From positions 1-12,396 of the forward strand of contig JANXSH010000324.1 in NCBI GenBank assembly GCA_025356615.1: a stretch of 12,396 nt of DNA. Reading direction: 5' to 3'. Position 1 is the stretch's first letter. Every line of letters starts with the position of its first letter. The stretch is from Planctomycetia bacterium. GTDB taxonomy: Bacteria; Planctomycetota; Planctomycetia; Gemmatales; Gemmataceae. Below the pieces are notes generated by a model. That model did not search any database. It was not told where the DNA came from and saw only the letters and a program-made list of their open reading frames with translations. Of this stretch, positions 9,201 to 12,396 are shown piece after piece. A program made the translations under genes and the position numbers.

Positions 9201-10879
9201 GTCGCCAGCCCGTCGCTCGACGTGCCCAAGCCCGGAGTCGCCTGGACGACCGCCGTCTCGGGTCGCTCCGCCACTTTGCCGGCTTTCAGGTTGCGCACCT
9301 GGGCGAGGCGCTGCTCGATCGGCTGGACATCTTGGCCGGACGCCTGGGCCATCTGTCGGGCGAGGTCGAGCTTCGTCTCGGCGTCGCGGTAGCGCGTCGC
9401 CAGGTCGCCCTTGCCGTACATGACCGTGTCGTAGGACTGTCGCATCATCGAGTCGATCCCGTTGCGGATATCGACGGCGATTTGCTGGTAGACGGTGTCG
9501 GGGCTGACCTCGTCGGTTGTGAACGTCGCGCCGATCTTCTGGGCCTCCATCGCCTTGGCCTGTGCCACGACGAGGGACTTGCCTTCCTTCCGCATCCGCT
9601 GCGCCTCGGCGACGAGTTGCATCGCCTTCAGCTTGTCGGGGGTCGGCTTCTCGGAGGTCGGGGGGACGGTGCCCGCCATCGAGTCCACGCCCGGAAGGCC
9701 GGGCATCGTGTTCGTCGCCACCTCGCTCCACGGCTTCGGCGGCGTCGCTGGTTTCTGCTCCGGGACGACCGGCGGGGTCGCTTTGGCAACCCCGGTCGGC
9801 CCCGTCGCGGGAGGAGTGGGCGTGATGCCCTTGGTTTCCCGACGAACGACGGCAGCGGGAGGCAGGGCCGTCTGGCGCAACTTGCCCTGGGCCGTCTGGA
9901 TGTCCGAGAGCAGCTTGTTGGGCTGATCGCCGAGATCCCAGATGGAGTAGTTGCCGTGCAGTTTCTGGGCGCGATACGCGAACCGCGTCGCGGCTTCATA
10001 ATCACGCTTGTCGTAGGCTTTCCGGCCTTCGACGGTCAGGCGCTCCGACTCTTGACGGTCGAGCTTCACGCGGACCTTTTCGATATCGATGCCGAGTCGG
10101 TCCGGCGAATCCTCGAAGAGACCCCACGACACGGTCGTGGAAGATTTGATGCGCTGGGTCGTCTGCGACGCCTCGTCGAGCTTGCCTTCGGCCAATTGAC
10201 GGCGTCCCACGGCGAGAAGACCCTTGGCCTCCTCCTTCGTGCGCGGGGCGACCGGCGTCGGAGTGGCCGTCGCGTTGGGCCCGGGCAGGTCCGGCCCGGC
10301 GGGGGCCGTCGCCCCCGTCTGGACGATCGGAGAAGGCGTCTTCGTCCGGCCCTCCGTGCGGCGGATGTCACTGTCGAGGCGCTCGGGGTTGTCTTCCCAG
10401 AAGCTCAGGTTCGGCTTCTTGGCGCGGGCCATCGCGGTGAACTTCTTGGCCTCGTCGATCTTGTTCGCCGTCAGCGCGGCGCGGGCCTTGCGGATCAGGA
10501 CACGACTCTCGTCGCTGTCCTTATTGGCCGACTCGGACACCGGCATGTTGGGCACCGGCCGCCCGTCGGCCATCTTCGGAGCCGGCGGGAGAGTGGTCGG
10601 CGCGGCCTTCGGCTCAGGGGCGGCCTTCGTCACCATCCTGGGAGCGGATATACGCGCCTGGGCGATGTCCTTCAGGGCCGATGAGGGCGTGTCGCCCCAG
10701 ATCGGGAAGGTCAGCAGGGAGCTATTCTTGTCGGCCGACTTGGCGAACTTCTCGGCCTGATCGAACTCCTTGCGGGCCAGCGACGAGCGCGAGGCCGTCA
10801 GCAGCAATTTCGGATCGACCCGCCCGCTCTTGACATCGTTCAACACCTTGTTGGGGGTGTCCTCGGTCGCGGCGAACAT
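6218..10879 (-). CDS. GspD/PilQ-class secretin with a long repeat-rich periplasmic arm (main part, frame 2)
   Basis: These 1553 codons form most of an outer-membrane secretin, the multimeric channel used by type II secretion and type IV pilus systems. The N-terminal half (1-480) holds helical-hairpin repeats ending in D-x-P motifs, joined by Pro/Ala/Thr-rich linkers. Residues 490-930 are charged and probably helical or TPR-like, with a low-complexity stretch at 680-750. Residues 987-1063 (ISFENTPLKSVLDELRDMHA onward) are an STN/N0 domain. A Ser/Gly/Asn-rich insert (1095-1157) precedes an N1-like domain (1158-1216). The secretin core covers 1220-1535, with VPDGGTVVMGGL (1476-1487), PILSKIPYINRLF (1500-1512) and the final strand LLIMVTPRIII. 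The first ATG (10879-10877) gives a protein without a signal peptide. That peptide is encoded just upstream in another frame, so this is almost certainly the 3' part of one split gene. No pilus or type II ATPase gene lies in the window. Secretin identity is firm; the partner system is unknown. Confidence 0.9.
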   Translation of the reverse strand: MFAATEDTPNKVLNDVKSGRVDPKLLLTASRSSLARKEFDQAEKFAKSADKNSSLLTFPIWGDTPSSALKDIAQARISAPRMVTKAAPEPKAAPTTLPPAPKMADGRPVPNMPVSESANKDSDESRVLIRKARAALTANKIDEAKKFTAMARAKKPNLSFWEDNPERLDSDIRRTEGRTKTPSPIVQTGATAPAGPDLPGPNATATPTPVAPRTKEEAKGLLAVGRRQLAEGKLDEASQTTQRIKSSTTVSWGLFEDSPDRLGIDIEKVRVKLDRQESERLTVEGRKAYDKRDYEAATRFAYRAQKLHGNYSIWDLGDQPNKLLSDIQTAQGKLRQTALPPAAVVRRETKGITPTPPATGPTGVAKATPPVVPEQKPATPPKPWSEVATNTMPGLPGVDSMAGTVPPTSEKPTPDKLKAMQLVAEAQRMRKEGKSLVVAQAKAMEAQKIGATFTTDEVSPDTVYQQIAVDIRNGIDSMMRQSYDTVMYGKGDLATRYRDAETKLDLARQMAQASGQDVQPIEQRLAQVRNLKAGKVAERPETAVVQATPGLGTSSDGLATPASVTPTVEEKMVEQARGELRRGEVATARRLAEQAMIGAQKGQPSVRDQAASLLRTIDAEEFNQKKLGTERAFEAAMAAFRRREYGRSSAVIASLDLRMLNVEQQGRLREISLTPEMATGAAMARQGTSATPNGSATPTAGKTGPTTGIVRTAVSGQASPNPVPGALALNTTGDLPPVSAPGKGTASDSGDGGLLDQHKARQQILMDKLRRDAIEVQREASDKFRAGQQDEAMEKLQDFLTVLNEEKLESNQVSGLRRPIESRLSSYRLMKAQSDLSAGRVASRLNGQERVNASRKAEELKLKNVEKLMKDFNDAIKAAKYVEAEGYASRVLEIDPDNTAAGAGVTIARMQRRVNDAKGLKDRKEQMNLELLNTAEDPGSTDAITKGVGFNKERWNQAKGRTPLSAIEQGRPTPAEKAIERSMLTPINISFENTPLKSVLDELRDMHAINIVPDMQALNEAGVHLESPITMKLERIALKSALNLILHQVKLTYIIKDDVLQITTQEHAQGKQRRWTYPVADLVIPIENGTPSKTPFDRPNAAANAAGTTTPYSGPNGMAGGAPVGTSSSSSQGSSGSSLPTGNNGGGTNATKNRRANTQEEQLIQLITRSIATRTWSDMGGQATIEYHPMTMALIVNQTTDIHEQIQDLLASLRRLQDQEVAVEVRFISVTEDFFERIGVNFNVNILADKSNRRFEPGLLSNNFVSDPTRFINGFNPGNFLAGLTPAGTLTPDLNIPITNNSFLQAIPTFGGYAPGGGLSLGLAFLSDIQVFLFMEAVQGDTRANVMQAPKLTMFNGQTATLNVSEDQNYLTGIQLTNVAGTGQYAFVPQFQAFPNQSVFLTIAPVISSDRRFVRINLQPSLTNIVPSTVQAQVPIAVPIFTANDTGLGSGQPILVTQYVQTPAFTTVSVDTTVVVPDGGTVVMGGLKRLAESRNEFGPPILSKIPYINRLFKNVGYGRTTESLLIMVTPRIIIQEEEETIQTGFRTQSFAGN

Positions 10880-10968
10880 CAGGTTTTGTTTACCACCTCG
10901 CGGGCCAGAGCCTCGGCGGTGTCGAAGTTGCCCTGATTGAGTTGCGCGCGGGCCTGTTGCAACTTGCT
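9467..10968 (-). repeat. Six diverged helical-hairpin repeats ending in a D-x-P motif, in the secretin arm
   Basis: Six units of about 47 residues share the pattern A-R-x-x-L-x(4)-hydrophobic-D-x-A, then a second helix, then an aromatic residue and D-T/N/S/Q-P-x(3)-L-x-x-D-I. Endings seen are ATEDTPNKVLNDV, IWGDTPSSALKDI, FWEDNPERLDSDI, LFEDSPDRLGIDI, LGDQPNKLLSDI and, weaker, DEVSPDTVYQQIAVDI. Approximate spans are 10832-10968, 10664-10810, 10364-10504, 10082-10222, 9899-10042 and 9467-9619. The first is interrupted by the frame break at 10877-10881. They resemble single TPR-like hairpins and are similar at protein level, not at DNA level. Confidence 0.7.
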
Positions 10969-11142
10969 GTCAGCCAGGGCGCGGCCGTCGGCGGATTTCG
11001 CCATCGCCGGCCTCGTGGGAGCCGTGTCCAGGGCCGGAAAGGTAGGCCCGGCCAGGGCCACGACGCCAACGACCTGCGTAACCGCTCCGGCCAAGAGGAG
11101 AGTCGCCCAGCGACCCCTCGATCGTGCCTCGAACCTTGCCAC
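10879..11142 (-). CDS. 5' part of the secretin gene: signal peptide and first half-repeat, ended by a frame break
   Basis: There are 87 codons from a GTG at 11142-11140. The start is set by AAAGGAGGC five bases upstream and by the signal-peptide-like sequence that follows: a basic stretch (MARFEARSRGRW), a hydrophobic core (residues 14-32) and small residues after it. Residues 53-85 (ADGRALADSKLQQARAQLNQ and on) are the first helix pair of the repeat that continues in the next frame. The reading frame stops at TGA 10881-10879, which overlaps the ATG of the long secretin frame as TGATG. One extra A in the AAAA run at 10884-10887 would fuse both frames and read NKNLMFAATEDTPNKVL, matching the other repeats well (compare KKPNLSFWEDNPERL). 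The fragment is therefore either the start of one gene broken by a deletion or sequencing error, or a genuinely split or recoded gene. Upstream in-frame ATG codons (for example at 11511) lack support. Confidence 0.75.
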   Translation of the reverse strand: MARFEARSRGRWATLLLAGAVTQVVGVVALAGPTFPALDTAPTRPAMAKSADGRALADSKLQQARAQLNQGNFDTAEALAREVVNKT

Positions 11143-11535
11143 CGTAGCCTCCTTTGCTCCGCGCCGGACTCTAGTCGCGGTGAGCGACAGACGACCGGCC
11201 TCCCCCGTTCCGCGCAGCCGGCTCGTCCACCGAGGTTTCCCCCGACGAACCCCCCGCCGCCTGCCGGACCGTCGATCCGACATGATCCTTCGGGCCACCC
11301 CATCGACGACTACCTTCCCCAGGCGAGGGACGGTCGCGAGTTCGCGCATCGATAGTGGCCCTTTGGTGCGACGCTCATACTCGCCCCCTCGAGGCGAGTC
11401 AAGACGAAGTGGACAGCCCGCGCGAGATCCGTAGAGTGGCTCTCGTGGCGCTCCTCCTGTCAGACGGGGGCGACTGGATCGTCTAGATGGTTCCTGATGG
11501 TCCCCTGACATTCCTTACCTTCGATGAGGCATCCG
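11143..11535. promoter_or_regulatory. Divergent control region between the secretin and repeat-protein genes
   Basis: These 393 bases hold no gene I can support. Their open frames are Arg/Gly/Pro-rich and look like noise. Both flanking genes start outward from here, so promoters for both should lie inside, but I see no convincing -35/-10 pair. One small inverted repeat, ACTCGCC/GGCGAGT (11379-11385 and 11393-11399, seven-base spacer), lies near the middle and could be an operator or chance. Confidence 0.4.
11147..11155 (-). promoter_or_regulatory. Strong Shine-Dalgarno that sets the GTG start of the secretin gene
   Basis: On the minus strand AAAGGAGGC occupies 11155-11147. Its GGAGG core (11152-11148) is five bases before GTG 11142. 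It is the best ribosome binding site in the window. It shows that translation starts upstream of the frame break and not at the ATG of the long frame. Confidence 0.8.
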
Positions 11536-12396
11536 ATGATCCGACGCTTCCTGATTCCCCTGGCGGTGTTCGCCTTGCTCCTCTCGAGCCGAATCGACAG
11601 CCTGGCCCAGGACACCAAGACCAAAGATCCCGAGAGCAAGCACGCCATCGACCTTCGTGCCCGCAAATCGACCGAGCCTGAGTTCACCAAGGAGACCAAG
11701 CGATTCGGCGTCGAGGTCTACACGGACGGCAACAACGGCGACGCCATCCACCTCAGCGAGACCGGCTCGATCAGCGTCATGGGCGCGAAGCAGTTCAAGG
11801 CCGGCGGGGCGAAGACGACAGACCCCCTGCTCCAGCACGGCCTGACGCTTAGCGCCCGCGCCGTCGGCGAGAAGGACTGGGACAAGGCCAAGAAGTATGG
11901 CATCGAGGTCTTCAAGGACGAGAACACGGGTAGCCTCGTCTACATCACCGAAGGCGGCGACGTGGAGACCGTCCCCAGCCGCTACGCGACGGCCACGGAC
12001 AAGGGCAAGCCGAAGAAGCCCACCTGGAAGCACGCGATGGACCTGAAGGTCCGCAAGGCAGGCGAGAAGGACTTCACCAAGGACACCAAGAAGGTCGCCA
12101 TCGAGGTCTATCTCGACGAGAACAACGGCAACCTCGTCTACATCACCGACGCGGGCACCATCGCCGTCGCGTCGAACAAGCTCAGCTCGCAGAAGGAAAC
12201 CGGCAAGGGGCCGGATTGGCAACACGGCCTCGAACTCAAGGTCCGCAAGGCCGGCGAAAAAGAGTTCACCAAGGACACCAAGACCTACGGCATCGAAGTC
12301 TTCCTCGACGGCAACAACGGCAACCTGATCTACGTCTGCGAGACCGGCGGCATCGCTGTCGTCCCCGGCAAGTTCGCGAAGCTCTCCGACGGCAAG
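11536..12396 (+). CDS. Secreted protein of tandem 64-65-residue repeats, C-terminus beyond the right edge
   Basis: The frame is open for 287 codons from ATG 11536 to the right edge. Residues 1-24 (MIRRFLIPLAVFALLLSSRI...SLA) are a typical signal peptide with likely cleavage at LA/QD, so the product should be periplasmic, surface or secreted. The rest consists of four consecutive repeats with consensus H-G/A-x-x-L-K-V-R-K-A-G-E-K-x-F-T-K-D-T-K, then YGIEVFxDxNNGNLVYI, then T-x-x-G-x-I-A-V-V-P. The gene is rich in Lys, Asp and Asn and looks all-beta. The D-x-N-N-G-N turns could bind calcium, but this is only suggested by composition. I do not recognise a named domain. GAGG (11526-11529), six bases before the ATG, supports this start over an in-frame ATG at 11524. 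It is divergent from the secretin gene. Function is unknown. Confidence 0.85.
   Translation, partial: MIRRFLIPLAVFALLLSSRIDSLAQDTKTKDPESKHAIDLRARKSTEPEFTKETKRFGVEVYTDGNNGDAIHLSETGSISVMGAKQFKAGGAKTTDPLLQHGLTLSARAVGEKDWDKAKKYGIEVFKDENTGSLVYITEGGDVETVPSRYATATDKGKPKKPTWKHAMDLKVRKAGEKDFTKDTKKVAIEVYLDENNGNLVYITDAGTIAVASNKLSSQKETGKGPDWQHGLELKVRKAGEKEFTKDTKTYGIEVFLDGNNGNLIYVCETGGIAVVPGKFAKLSDGK
11641..12396 (+). repeat. Four in-frame tandem repeats of about 195 bases
   Basis: Units are 11641-11835, 11836-12030, 12031-12222 and 12223 to the right edge (incomplete), encoding residues 36-100, 101-165, 166-229 and 230-287. The third and fourth are the most alike, nearly identical in DNA at their starts (AAGGTCCGCAAGGC followed by FTKDTK codons), indicating the most recent duplication. 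The first two have diverged more. Further copies may follow outside the window. Confidence 0.85.

Noticed and set aside
8606..10684. A 692-codon plus-strand open frame opposite the secretin repeats
   Set aside because: It is an Arg/Leu/Gly-rich shadow of the repeat arm, with no ribosome site or recognisable domain.
11143..11511. Upstream extension of the secretin 5' fragment to an ATG at 11511 or 11349
   Set aside because: The extra residues are Arg/Gly-rich and would bury the signal peptide. The GTG at 11142 has the best ribosome site in the window.
11515..12225. A 236-codon minus-strand frame opposite the secreted repeat protein
   Set aside because: Its apparent repetition (VDLDAESLGLLGEL-like segments) only mirrors the real repeats on the plus strand, which has the signal peptide and ribosome site.
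1..12396. Search by eye for CRISPR arrays, tRNA genes, transposases, phage genes and toxin-antitoxin pairs
   Set aside because: No regularly spaced short repeats, cloverleaf-like segments or recognisable mobile-element proteins were found. The only regular repeats are inside coding regions.

Overview
The window is GC-rich, high-coding-density bacterial chromosome, most probably from a planctomycete of the Gemmataceae/Isosphaeraceae type. This is inferred from protein style: a large secreted protease with an N-terminal LExLExR..P motif instead of an obvious signal peptide, an oversized secretin with a long repeat-rich N-terminal half, a two-part acetylxylan-esterase-like hydrolase, and a secreted protein made only of 64-65-residue repeats. 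No rRNA or other taxonomic marker is present.

Layout from left to right. (1) 1-367, minus: N-terminal part of a D-threonine aldolase/D-serine dehydratase-like PLP enzyme, running off the left edge. (2) 463-3603, minus: a 1046-residue multidomain subtilase/sedolisin-like protease with a perfect 12-bp stem-loop (400-429) behind it. (3) About 315 bases of divergent control region. (4) 3919-6057, plus: an exported alpha/beta hydrolase (acetylxylan-esterase-like) with an intact catalytic N-half and an apparently dead second half. (5) Two strong palindromes (6066-6140 and 6161-6190) between the convergent hydrolase and secretin genes. (6) 6218-11142, minus: a GspD/PilQ-class secretin gene. Its first 87 codons (signal peptide and half of the first repeat) lie in a different frame from the remaining 1553, with a TGATG stop/start overlap at 10877-10881. 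(7) A 393-base divergent control region. (8) 11536-right edge, plus: a secreted protein of four tandem repeats, with the end missing.

The predicted proteins are mostly envelope or secreted: an outer-membrane channel with a long periplasmic arm, a surface protease, an exported esterase and a secreted repeat protein. There is no tight operon: every neighbouring pair is divergent, convergent or separated by a hairpin. A joint function is therefore not shown. The divergent secretin/repeat-protein pair is the most suggestive association.

Most worth a second look are the frame break inside the first secretin repeat, the six D-x-P-ended helical repeats in that protein, the unfamiliar 64-residue secreted repeat, and the protease active site, which seems to mix S8 and S53 features. 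I saw no tRNA, rRNA, CRISPR array, insertion sequence or prophage gene.
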